NCBI GenBank assembly: GCA_041399205.1 | Contig: JAWKTK010000012.1 | Location: 186,001 to 250,000, forward strand | Source of the DNA: JAGQOZ01 sp041399205 | GTDB lineage: Bacteria > Planctomycetota > Planctomycetia > Pirellulales > Pirellulaceae | DNA: 64,000 bases | Direction: 5' to 3' | The notes under the pieces: model-generated | Told to the model about the DNA's origin: nothing | The model's input: the letters and a program-made list of their open reading frames with translations, nothing else | The model's database searches: none | In this document: piece by piece, positions 51,191 to 59,971 of the stretch | How the letters are laid out: every line of letters begins with the position of its first letter | Position numbering within the stretch: position 1 is the stretch's first letter | Translations under genes and position numbers: made by a program

Positions 51191-53395
51191 CTACTGGTCC
51201 AACCACTCAATGGCCTGACGAATGGCCTGTTCGCCTCGTACGTCCGACGTCACCAGTTGCTGCGAAGCCGATTCCGCCGAATAAACGCTGCGAACCAATT
51301 TCAATGCTTCGAGCCCTTCGCCGCTCATTCCCACGGCATGCGGCGAATTTAAGGCCAACAGCCCCGGAAGATCATCATACTTGGCCAATCCAGGCGAGAA
51401 ATCCGGCAAATGCAAATCGTCCACAGCGTGAAAACGAAACGCTTCCGTGTCCACCGCCAATTTGTAAATGACGTCCTGCAGCTGAGTACGAGCGGTAATA
51501 GCAATCGCGGCCGCAGGTCCGCTGGCCAACAGATTCAATCGCCGGGGCGCGCGTTCATGATTTCGCACAAAGGTTGCCACCGTCATCACATCGTGAACTC
51601 GACGCACAAACACAGTTGGGTTATACCCGAACGTGTACGCCGCAGATTCTCGAGGATTCTCCACTCGTCGCGTCCGCGCGAACTCTTGTCCGTCAACCAG
51701 AAATTCACCTTGTTGAAACAGATCAACACCAATCACGGCGTGTCCTGCATCCAGGAAGGCGCGAGCTGCATCGGAAACGGCACCATCATTGTCGAACAAT
51801 ACCGCTTTGCCTTCGTTCGACAAAACCATGCTGGCCGAATCTTGATCCCAATCGACAGGCACCAACATCGCAACCGGAATGGATTCCACACCATCAGCCA
51901 CTTGATTCTGGATAATGCCCAAAAACTGGAAGTGGTCGCCTTTGTCGGTCTTGCTGCTTTCCGTCCACGAGACTTGATTCGCGCTGGGAATTTCTCGACC
52001 AACAATCGATTTAACCGCGGCTCCGACGGTTCGCTTGTACTGAATCGGATCATTCACGCGAAGTTGATTCAACTGTTCATCTGCATCACGTTTCCACCAC
52101 TGCAGCAATTTCCTTTCGAATTCCGGCCCCGATTCCGGAGCCGGATGTTTGTCGTTCCAGACGGTCAAGTCGCCGGCCGTTTGCAAAGGAAAGTCTGCTT
52201 CCAAGACCGGTGACTCCAGCCCCAACTGGAAGACTCGATTGACAAACTGGTACATCGCCGTCCGACTCACATGATTGTAGTTATGCGGGAAGTGCAAAAA
52301 CGGATGATGCTCTAAACGGTCCGCAATCCCCAGCATTTGATAGTGTTGTCGAAGCTGCGGATAGCCCTTGCTTGGCATTTCCACCGTCCAGTCGTTGGCA
52401 GAAATCAAGCACAACGGAGTAGGAGCAATCAGCGCCGCGAATTCTACGTTGCCCGTGCCAATTCTTAACAAACTGGCATTTTCACAGGTGCACCCACCTT
52501 GCATGGCGGTGGACACCATCACCGCCGGAATCGACGCCGCAGGCCGTTCGTCCAGTGCACACAACAGAAACGTCTGCGTCCCGCCACCACTGGCTCCGGT
52601 CACGGCAATGCGTTTTGCATCCACGTCTGGCAGTGATTCTAAAAAATCCAAAGATCGAATGGCGTTCCACGTTTGCATTCCTAGGACACTTTGCGCATGT
52701 GATTCGGCCTGAGGGCTGAATAGTCCCCATTGGCTGGACGAATTCATTTCAGGACGTTGCTGGGCAAAACGGTGCGCCAATTCGTAAGAAATCTGAGTGC
52801 TATCGGCGTAGCCGATCATATCCACGTTGAAGACAACGCAACCCATCCGAGCCAATTGGACGCAACGAGCTTGAATGGAGTTGCGTCCTGCGCTTTCAAA
52901 TCGTTCGGCGCCCGACGCAATTTGCTTCCTGGCTTCCTGCACGCCATAGTCACCAAACCGCCCGTTGACAAAATGACCGTGGGGACACAGCACAGCCGGC
53001 CGTTTTCCTGACTTGCCATCCGCCGGTCGATAGAGATTGCCTGTCACATAAAACCCCGGAAAGCTCTGGAAATAGACCTTCTCGATAGAATAGCCTTCCA
53101 GATCCTTCTTGCCGTGAATCACCGGATTCAGCGGAGTGCGACTGGGAGTGGGCCAAATTCCCAGTGCCACCTTCATGGCCGTACGTCTAGCTTCCGCGCG
53201 CTGCTGCCAAGCCTCTTTTGATTCACTCGGTTCGAAAGGAAAGTATCCGTCCAAATCCTTCAGCGGTTTCAATCGAACATCGTCCGGACGCTGTCCATCG
53301 GTTACTGTGCGAGGCTCTGCCGCGTGCATTTGTTCATTCACCACGAATCCCGTCACACTTGCACAGATGACCAATAGGAGTTTTCTTCGAATCAT
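51191..53395 (-). CDS. exported alpha/beta hydrolase (acetylxylan-esterase/prolyl-oligopeptidase like)
   Basis: 734 residues from the ATG at 53395, with a signal peptide ending near MHAAE. 'KRPAVLCPHGHFVNGRFGD' and 'IAVTGASGGGTQTFLLCAL' (nucleophile Ser in GASGGG) indicate an alpha/beta hydrolase near the acetylxylan esterase/DUF-type secreted esterases. A second hydrolase-like half follows ('VSWTESSKTDKGDHFQFLG', 'AFLDAGHAVIGVDLFQQGEF'). Substrate unknown, perhaps esters on plant or algal polymers. Confidence 0.85.
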   Translation of the reverse strand: MIRRKLLLVICASVTGFVVNEQMHAAEPRTVTDGQRPDDVRLKPLKDLDGYFPFEPSESKEAWQQRAEARRTAMKVALGIWPTPSRTPLNPVIHGKKDLEGYSIEKVYFQSFPGFYVTGNLYRPADGKSGKRPAVLCPHGHFVNGRFGDYGVQEARKQIASGAERFESAGRNSIQARCVQLARMGCVVFNVDMIGYADSTQISYELAHRFAQQRPEMNSSSQWGLFSPQAESHAQSVLGMQTWNAIRSLDFLESLPDVDAKRIAVTGASGGGTQTFLLCALDERPAASIPAVMVSTAMQGGCTCENASLLRIGTGNVEFAALIAPTPLCLISANDWTVEMPSKGYPQLRQHYQMLGIADRLEHHPFLHFPHNYNHVSRTAMYQFVNRVFQLGLESPVLEADFPLQTAGDLTVWNDKHPAPESGPEFERKLLQWWKRDADEQLNQLRVNDPIQYKRTVGAAVKSIVGREIPSANQVSWTESSKTDKGDHFQFLGIIQNQVADGVESIPVAMLVPVDWDQDSASMVLSNEGKAVLFDNDGAVSDAARAFLDAGHAVIGVDLFQQGEFLVDGQEFARTRRVENPRESAAYTFGYNPTVFVRRVHDVMTVATFVRNHERAPRRLNLLASGPAAAIAITARTQLQDVIYKLAVDTEAFRFHAVDDLHLPDFSPGLAKYDDLPGLLALNSPHAVGMSGEGLEALKLVRSVYSAESASQQLVTSDVRGEQAIRQAIEWLDQ

Positions 53396-53543
53396 CCGTC
53401 TAAGCCTCGCTTTATGGTTGGTTGCTGGGTTCGTTCCACTTCGACTGCTCAGCAGAACAATATACCGTGTGCCGGTAGCGTTTTGCATCCAGCATCGCGA
53501 CAACTTTTTGAAGCCGGTCCTACGCTTGACAAACAAACGGCGA

Positions 53544-54401
53544 CTATTTTTTCGAACCGTTATCCAGTTCGTTCCGAATGCAATCGATATATTGCAACAG
53601 CGAATGATCAGAAAAATGATCGATACGCCACTGACGCAAACCGCGAATGAAGCCTCGCCAACGATCTTTGGAACGCTGCCACCGAGTCATCCGGCGCAGT
53701 TTTCCGTTGGCATTCAAATACATCTCCGTGCCGCCGTGTCTGTAGCCCATCCAGGGTGGCGGAACACGAGTCACAATGTCATTGTTATGCACCCAGCGGT
53801 AATGTTTGATCCTGCAATAATTGATGTAACGCTTGTCACCAACTCGAGGACTACCGTAGGTAAACAGGCCTTCCGGATTGGATTTGATATGAGACAACAT
53901 GCAGCGCCCTGCGCAGATGGTGGCCATAGCGCCACCTAAAGAATGACCGGCAAACCAAACCGGACGCGTATTGGAGATCAAGGCCTGTTCCAATCGAGGC
54001 CACAAGTCGTCCACCTCTTGTTTGAAACCACGGTGCACTCGACCAATGGTTTCTGCCAACGCGGAAATCGCATTGGCATCTGCCTTGATGTCGTTCCATT
54101 CGTTGGGCTCGGTGCCGCGACACGCCACCACACAATCTAATTCATTGCGCACGATGTACGCCTGCGAACCATCTCGATCAAAAAATTCGCATTCGGAAAA
54201 GCCAATTTCCTTCGCTGCATCCTGAGCTGCATTTTCTGGCAAATACGCAATCGCGGAAAGCTCGCCAAATAATAACGACTGCTCCAGCAACGTATACTCG
54301 CGAATTGGTTGATTGATTCTTGACGAGTATTGATATGCCAGTGCTTGTTGAGCGACGGTGGGTTTTGCGGTTGGTGCGTTCACAATCTGTGTCCCGAGCA
54401 A
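53544..54401 (-). CDS. class 3 lipase-like protein
   Basis: About 285 residues with a TTG start at 54401 assumed (a GTG at 54383 is also possible). 'WFAGHSLGGAMATICAG' is the lipase nucleophile elbow, and Asp and His are likely in 'VGDKRYINY' and the C-terminal 'DHFSDHSLLQY'. 'CVVACRGTEPNEWNDIKAD' resembles the RGT oxyanion part of fungal-type class 3 lipases. No clear signal peptide. Confidence 0.8.
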   Translation of the reverse strand: MLGTQIVNAPTAKPTVAQQALAYQYSSRINQPIREYTLLEQSLLFGELSAIAYLPENAAQDAAKEIGFSECEFFDRDGSQAYIVRNELDCVVACRGTEPNEWNDIKADANAISALAETIGRVHRGFKQEVDDLWPRLEQALISNTRPVWFAGHSLGGAMATICAGRCMLSHIKSNPEGLFTYGSPRVGDKRYINYCRIKHYRWVHNNDIVTRVPPPWMGYRHGGTEMYLNANGKLRRMTRWQRSKDRWRGFIRGLRQWRIDHFSDHSLLQYIDCIRNELDNGSKK

Positions 54402-54570
54402 TAAATTCAGTCCGAACGGCGTGCAATCGCCGCATCGTTATTCTCGAACTGCGTCCATCATATTGACTCGAATCGCCGCGTGAAGGGAGGACTAGTCGAT
54501 TTTTGGCCCTTGGGATCGGCCATAGGCTGGGAAATCGGATCGACACGGCAAGACACCTTGGCAGAATCGC

Positions 54571-54796
54571 CTAGTACGAAGAATGGAGCGGCGGTTGCCA
54601 ATCGACTGCCAGCCAGTTGCCGTCGACCAGCCGTTCCCAGGAATACTGAACCGTCCAACCCGAGGGCCCAAAAAACTGATAGGCGGCATAGCTGCACGTG
54701 TGACCGAGACACCTGAAAATGTCCGGCAATTTGATTGGCCATTTCTTGCAGCCCCGCTTCCTGGACAGATCGATCGATTGCTTTGCGCCGCGCCAT
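54571..54796 (-). pseudogene. small gene of unknown function, apparent frame break near 54,690
   Basis: A strong Shine-Dalgarno (AAGGAGGT, 5-6 nt) precedes the ATG at 54796 and gives 'MARRKAIDRSVQEAGLQEM' and 'ANQIAGHFQVS'. After about 30-35 residues a second frame (+1) looks more protein-like: 'SYAAYQFFGPSGWTVQYSW' and 'ERLVDGNWLAVDWQ', stopping at 54571. A +1 shift would join them into a ~75-aa aromatic-rich protein. If the first frame is right instead, the protein continues to ~54458 with implausible composition. The family is unknown. Confidence 0.45.
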
Positions 54797-55076
54797 CGCT
54801 TACCTCCTTGATCTCTTGCCCATTTGTCGGCGAACTGGACGACACGTTTGGTCAAAATGAATGGCGGATTTTCACTTTTTCGCTAGTTAAACTAGGTCGA
54901 ACATATACATCCGTGATCGACAATCTGGCCGATTTTTCCTGCCGAATTCGCCTCGGTTGCCGCCGGGCTTACTTTCTTCGCGTCTCCAGGCGGTTATTTC
55001 TTCGATGCGGACCTGACTGGCACGAGAAGTAGTTTGCTTGCGATTGTCATTTTGCTTGCCGCTAGACAAGCCACCA

Positions 55077-55882
55077 TCAGTAAACGGAAACGGTCGAACC
55101 GTCTTGTAGCATGACGCAGGGTTGGCGGCGTTGTTGCAGTTGCCCGAATAACCAGCGGACTTGATTTCGCGCTCGCAGCAGACGACTCCATTCGCTCAGT
55201 CGAAGTTGCGGCTTGAAGGAGTAATGGTTACCGCCATCTGACACCGGCCTGCAGCTGCAGCCGCGTCGTCCTTCGCAAACACACAATTCAAAATGGATTG
55301 CCAGGCCGCCTGACTGTGCCACAACTGAATGTGAATGGGATCCAGGCCAAACCAATGCTCGAGCGGTTCTAACACAACCAGATTCTGTTCGGCCGCCAAC
55401 TTCAGAATTTGTTGATCCAAGTCGTCGGCCAAATCGACGGTTTGACTTAACGACAGGCGACACCCCGGAAACAAAAGCGAACGCATGGTCACAAACCGCA
55501 ACGAGTCCAATTTGCGGATGGCATGCATAGGCGGTCGAGTGATCACGATTCGTTGACTGAAGGCTTGCAGGCGAACGACGCTGGTGCGAACCGATTCGAT
55601 AATCTGCTGAATACTGCGGCCGTACAAAATGTCGTTGCCAATGTCCGTTACCAACGAATAGGTCGATTCGACCGGCGAAGTTTCCAGGTTCGACCAAATA
55701 CCGCAGTGATTGATACCCGGCAACTGACGCACCAAGACCGTGGTGCGTAGTTCGTATGATCGACCGTGCCCAAATGCCAACTGCATGTCCAGAGGACCGC
55801 TGTTGAAAGATCGAGCAATCCGAGCAATGTTGCAAAAATTCCGAGCGATATTGCTGGCACCTAATACAACCAATCGGTTCAT
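55077..55882 (-). CDS. SGNH-like hydrolase; frame break near 55,210
   Basis: The frame from 55882 gives 'NRLVVLGASNIARNFCN' (block I-like), 'YSLVTDIGNDILYG' (the Gly-x-Asn-Asp of block III) and a helical body, and stops at 55196 after 'MAVTITPSSRNFD'. The overlapping frame, shifted by one base near 55210, adds 'KPQLRLSEWSRLLRARNQVR' and 'LFGQLQQRRQPCVMLQDGST' down to 55077. One missing base explains it. An SGNH esterase role is inferred from blocks I and III. The catalytic His is not assigned. Confidence 0.65.
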
Positions 55883-55897
55883 GACGCTACTTCATCA

Positions 55898-56689
55898 CTA
55901 CCAACGATGACCGCCATACGGATTTAAAGCTTGATAACTGGAAACGCCCAGCATCACAAACATGATTCCCAGATACGGTTGACCTTGTCTATAGGCATAG
56001 ACGGCAACCAACGCCGCAGCCGCCACAGAAAGCATTAACGAACTCCGCACGGCATCGGACGCTTTGAAGATCAGGAAAAGTTCTCGAGCAATCTGGCCGC
56101 CATCCAGCGGATAAACGGGGATCAGATTCAGCAGAGCCCAATAAATACTGACATGCAAAAACGACAACGAAAAAGAAAACAGTGCCGGCTGCGATTCCAA
56201 CAAACTGTTTCCTACGGGGACGGGCAAGATCCGAGCAGCAATACCCATGACCGGAACGTCACTGCCGATAGCCACAATCACGGTGATTAAAACCAATGCC
56301 GCCGCAATCTGAGCCATCGGACCGGCGGCGGAAATAATCAAATGACTTTCCGAACGACTCGATCGACCTCGGCCATACGCCGCATACGAATCGGGCACCG
56401 CCAAACCGCCAAAATGATACAAGACAATATGCGCGTCCGTTCCGTAAATACGAAAAGCAAACGCGTGCCCCAGTTCATGAATGGTGATGGAAATCAGAAC
56501 GGCCGTGGTCCAAATGATGTATTCTCGTAACACAGGCATATTACCTGGAACGACATTTGCCAGGCCTTGAATGAAGCCCCATCCCAAGACCAATGTCGCT
56601 ACCCAAAACCACGGACTGATGCGAATGGGAAATCCGAACAACATGAAGTTGATGTCGTAAGGAGTCCGATTTGGTTCGCCGATCAACAC
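55898..56689 (-). CDS. site-2 protease family (M50) membrane metallopeptidase
   Basis: 263 residues with a GTG start (AAAGGA 8 nt before). The metal site 'SITIHELGHAFAF' (HExxH) and 'NLIPVYPLDGGQIAREL' (DG motif) mark an M50 zinc protease with six or so helices. No PDZ domain. It may act in regulated intramembrane proteolysis or housekeeping. Substrate unknown. Confidence 0.9.
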   Translation of the reverse strand: MLIGEPNRTPYDINFMLFGFPIRISPWFWVATLVLGWGFIQGLANVVPGNMPVLREYIIWTTAVLISITIHELGHAFAFRIYGTDAHIVLYHFGGLAVPDSYAAYGRGRSSRSESHLIISAAGPMAQIAAALVLITVIVAIGSDVPVMGIAARILPVPVGNSLLESQPALFSFSLSFLHVSIYWALLNLIPVYPLDGGQIARELFLIFKASDAVRSSLMLSVAAAALVAVYAYRQGQPYLGIMFVMLGVSSYQALNPYGGHRW

Positions 56690-56745
56690 GGCAAGTTCCT
56701 TTCCATGACGAAAGTTCGAATGTCATCAAGCGAATTGCAGACCCC

Positions 56746-56812
56746 AATCCTAGCCCGAAGCGTTAGCGAGGGAATTGCGACTTTCCCCTCGCTGACGCTT
56801 CGGGCTAGGATT
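56746..56812. repeat. long inverted repeat built on TAGCCCGAAGCG
   Basis: Two 27-base arms (56746-56772 and 56786-56812) differ by a single base around a 13-base spacer, forming a strong hairpin. It sits between two minus-strand genes, downstream of lpxB and upstream of the M50 gene. Part of one arm recurs at ~29,088-29,098. Probably a planctomycete repetitive extragenic element. Confidence 0.85.
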
Positions 56813-56914
56813 GATAATCTAGGGTGATAGCTTCGAAGTCTGCGGGATCGTTCAATAGTTTAGGCGTATTCGCGTTACACCAACACTGGCAAGGTGCGAT
56901 TTCATCAAACTCTG

Positions 56915-56928
56915 CCGCCTGAAGGCGG
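56915..56928. repeat. palindromic repeat CCGCCTGAAGGCGG, copy 1
   Basis: A 14-base palindrome (stem CCGCCT/AGGCGG) sixteen bases past the end of lpxB, followed by 'GACTACGAACGA'. It may help terminate lpxB messages. Confidence 0.8.
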
Positions 56929-56943
56929 GACTACGAACGAAAA

Positions 56944-58161
56944 TCACGCTGCGTGCTGTCGCTGCGATTTTTGTTTTGTGACCAACGAGCTGACGATGTA
57001 TTCGGCCGCGCGATTCGAAGCACCCGCTTGCGCAAAATCAACCGCAAGGTCGTCCAGTTGCTTAACCACTCGATTTCGTTCGCTCCGGTCCGTCAACCAT
57101 TGCGTCAAATGGTGAGCCATCTGGTCGGTTTTGTCTTCGGCCGTCAAATATTCAGGGAAAGGAATGTGCTGTGCAGCCAGCGAACCTGGTTCGAACAATT
57201 CGCCGTGATCGCAATACCGATCCTCTTTGGCGGCCAGCAAATTTACTAACGTGATGTAGCGAACCTTGCGAAAAAACTTTTGCACGAAGAACGCAAATCG
57301 ACTGACCTTGTAGTGAATCACCGTCGGTTTGCGATGGAATAGCAACTCCAGCGAAACGGAACCGGAACACGCCAAACAAACGTCCGCCGCCTTGATCAAC
57401 TCCGGCGTACGACCAACACAAACCTGAATCGGCAATGACGCAGCTTCCACAAGCCTCGTCGCCATCTCGGCTTGTCGTTCATTGAATGACGCGATCGCAA
57501 ATCGAGCTTCCGGAATTCGTTTTGAGACTTTTAGGGCCGTCGCGACGAAGGCTTCTAAGTTCGCTTCGACTTCTTGCGTACGCGAACCGGGCAAAATAGC
57601 GACCAGCGGGCGGTTCGCATCGACCACGCTTTCAATAAACGCTTCGTCATATACATGCGACGTAGTTTCATCAAAAAACGGATGACCCACAAACGTCGCC
57701 TGACAACCTCGCTGCCGATACCAATCCACCTCAAACGGCAACTTGCACAGCACATGGTCCACCAACCGCCGCATTTTGGAGACTCGCCAAGAAGCCCAAG
57801 CCCACATCTGAGGCGTACCATAATAGTAGACCGGAATGCCATGCGCCTTGGCTCGCCGCGCAATCCACCAATTGAAGCCGGGATAATCTATCAGCACCAC
57901 CGCGTCAGGTCGATGCTGTTTGAAATAGGCGTTAGCGCGAAGCAGCAGCCGCAAAAAGACATGTATATTGAGTAGCACTCGCAAGAACCACATGACGGCC
58001 AGCCGAGTAAGATCTTCGTGCAATTTGCAACCGGCATTTGCCATCCGAGGCCCGCCGTAGCCAACGCAGCGAATATCGGGAACTTCGCGCCGAAGAGCTC
58101 GAATCAAATTCGCGCCGTGCAAATCGCCACTCGGCTCTCCAACGGAAAAGAAGACTTCCAT
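56944..58161 (-). CDS. lpxB: lipid-A-disaccharide synthase
   Basis: 405 residues from the ATG at 58161 (the frame extends to 58239). It condenses UDP-2,3-diacyl-GlcN with lipid X to make the lipid A disaccharide at the inner membrane. 'EVFFSVGEPSGDLHGANLI' and 'PDAVVLIDYPGFNWWIARRAK' are family motifs, as are 'YYGTPQMWAW' and 'VAILPGSRTQEVEANLE'. It is last of a minus-strand run with ilvE and lolD. Confidence 0.95.
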   Translation of the reverse strand: MEVFFSVGEPSGDLHGANLIRALRREVPDIRCVGYGGPRMANAGCKLHEDLTRLAVMWFLRVLLNIHVFLRLLLRANAYFKQHRPDAVVLIDYPGFNWWIARRAKAHGIPVYYYGTPQMWAWASWRVSKMRRLVDHVLCKLPFEVDWYRQRGCQATFVGHPFFDETTSHVYDEAFIESVVDANRPLVAILPGSRTQEVEANLEAFVATALKVSKRIPEARFAIASFNERQAEMATRLVEAASLPIQVCVGRTPELIKAADVCLACSGSVSLELLFHRKPTVIHYKVSRFAFFVQKFFRKVRYITLVNLLAAKEDRYCDHGELFEPGSLAAQHIPFPEYLTAEDKTDQMAHHLTQWLTDRSERNRVVKQLDDLAVDFAQAGASNRAAEYIVSSLVTKQKSQRQHAA

Positions 58162-58252
58162 GTCATTTCCATTCTTGTTGCGAAGGCAGTTTTGGGAAGG
58201 AAGGATTCCGGTTGCCGCCCGTGATGAGCAAAACAACAAAGCAAGCCGCCAG

Positions 58253-59110
58253 CTACTTCCGCGTCACTTCGTGAAACAGTTTGGTCAGCTGTTTGGTGAC
58301 AGGTCCTGGCTTGCCGTCGCCGATCACGCGCGAATCAATTTTCACTACTGGAATCACTTCAGCCGCACTACCCGTCAGGAAACATTCGTCTGCAATATAA
58401 ACGTCATGCCGCGTCATCGGCATTTGTTCGACGGTGATGCCGGCTTCTTCCGCCAAATCAATCACGGCTTGTCGAGTGATCCCTTCCAGAATTCCGGCGT
58501 CCAACGGCGGCGTACGTAACCGGCCTTCGGTCACAATGAAGATGTTGTCGCCCGTGCATTCCGCAACTTCTCCTTTGTGATTCAGCATCATGGCTTCCAC
58601 GCAGTTGGCTTGTAAGCCTTCTACCTTGGCCATGATATTGTTCAGATAATTCAGCGACTTGATTCGAGGACTCAGCGCGGCCGGATGATTTCGAATGGTG
58701 CTGGCCGTAATGATTTCCAGGCCGTTTTGGTAAAATTCGTCTGGGTACAGCGAAATGTGATCGGTGATGATGATGACTTGCGGATTGCTAGTTCGATTCG
58801 GATCCAGCCCCAAGCTTCCGGAACCTCGAGTCACCACCAGGCGAATATAACCGTCCTTGATGCCGTTTACCTGCAGCGTATCGTTCACGGCTTTGGCCAT
58901 TTCATCCTGGCTGATAGGAATATTCAAACAGATCGCTCGTGCCGATTTCCAGAGCCGATCCAAGTGTTCGTCTAGGCGAAACACTTTCCCGATGTAGCTG
59001 CGCATTCCTTCAAAGACACCGTCACCGTAAAGCAGTCCGTGATCATAGACGCTAATCTTGGCGTCTTCTTTGTCGAACAATTGACCGTTGATGTAGACCT
59101 TCAGTGACAT
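58253..59110 (-). CDS. ilvE: branched-chain amino acid aminotransferase (class IV)
   Basis: 285 residues, PLP-dependent fold type IV. 'SVYDHGLLYGDGVFEGMRSY' and 'SPRIKSLNYLNNIMAKVEG' (Lys for PLP in the SLNY region) and 'EVAECTGDNIFIV' fit IlvE and close relatives (the D-amino acid transaminase and ADC lyase share the fold). The branched-chain function is the likelier call. Shares a strand with leuCD only distantly; here it is in the lolD-lpxB unit. Confidence 0.85.
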   Translation of the reverse strand: MSLKVYINGQLFDKEDAKISVYDHGLLYGDGVFEGMRSYIGKVFRLDEHLDRLWKSARAICLNIPISQDEMAKAVNDTLQVNGIKDGYIRLVVTRGSGSLGLDPNRTSNPQVIIITDHISLYPDEFYQNGLEIITASTIRNHPAALSPRIKSLNYLNNIMAKVEGLQANCVEAMMLNHKGEVAECTGDNIFIVTEGRLRTPPLDAGILEGITRQAVIDLAEEAGITVEQMPMTRHDVYIADECFLTGSAAEVIPVVKIDSRVIGDGKPGPVTKQLTKLFHEVTRK

Positions 59111-59146
59111 AATGTGATTCTTTGCTAACCGAGCAGGAGGAAAATG

Positions 59147-59971
59147 CTAAATCGTTTTGACACACCCTTCCACCAATTGGACCGTGCGATGAGCTCGCTT
59201 GGCGATCAGTTGGTCATGCGTCACCATGATAATAGTGAGCTGATGATCCTTGTTCAAGGATGTCAGCAGATGCATGATTTGTTCGCCCGTTTCGTGGTCC
59301 AAATTGCCAGTAGGTTCATCCGCCAACAGGAGCCGAGGATTGGTCATGAGCGCGCGAGCAATCGCGACGCGTTGCATTTCACCACCCGAAAGTTCCTTCG
59401 GTCGGTGACGCAAGCGGTGCGAAAGGCCCACCGTCTCCAGCAGCTCCATTGCTCGAGCCCGCAGCGCACGTCGCTGCTTCCAATAGCCCCAAACGCCGTT
59501 GCGAATCATCTGAGGAAGAACGACATTCTCCAGCGTCGAAAGTTCGGGCAGCAAATGATAAAACTGAAAAATCATGCCAAACTGCTGGTTACGCAGTGCG
59601 TCTCGTTTGGCCGGATGAATGTTGTCGATGCGGCAATCGCGAAAGAAGATTTCGCCCGCATCGGGCACATCCAACGTTCCCAACAAATGCAACAACGTGC
59701 TTTTGCCAGAACCGCTCTGTCCTACAATGGCGGTGAATTCTCCTTCTCGGCAAGAAAAGTCGACGCCCTTTAAAACCGGCACCACCACATTGCCCTTGCG
59801 ATACGCTTTTTTGAGCCCCGTGGCGCGAATGGCAACCGATGTTGACGCGGGTGTTCGCTGCGAACCATCTGATGCACTATTGACGGGCACGTCAAAGTGA
59901 GGTCCGCGAAGCGAATGAACTCCGCTGGCCAAACCAGCGTTCTGTGACTTTGGCGATACAGCATTATTCAT
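59147..59971 (-). CDS. lolD: ABC transporter ATP-binding protein, LolD type
   Basis: About 274 residues from the ATG at 59971. Walker A 'AIVGQSGSGKSTLLHLLGTL', signature 'ELSGGEMQRVAIARALM', Walker B 'LLLADEPTGNLD' and the MacB/LolD-type D-loop are intact. It starts with an 8-base overlap with the upstream permease, so it forms a complex with it to release lipoproteins from the inner membrane. The N-terminal 50 residues are a polar extension not typical of LolD. Confidence 0.88.
   Translation of the reverse strand: MNNAVSPKSQNAGLASGVHSLRGPHFDVPVNSASDGSQRTPASTSVAIRATGLKKAYRKGNVVVPVLKGVDFSCREGEFTAIVGQSGSGKSTLLHLLGTLDVPDAGEIFFRDCRIDNIHPAKRDALRNQQFGMIFQFYHLLPELSTLENVVLPQMIRNGVWGYWKQRRALRARAMELLETVGLSHRLRHRPKELSGGEMQRVAIARALMTNPRLLLADEPTGNLDHETGEQIMHLLTSLNKDHQLTIIMVTHDQLIAKRAHRTVQLVEGCVKTI

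Noticed and set aside
51410..52213. 267-residue plus-strand frame inside the large hydrolase
   Set aside because: Opposite a recognisable gene with signal peptide and active-site motif; the antisense product resembles nothing.
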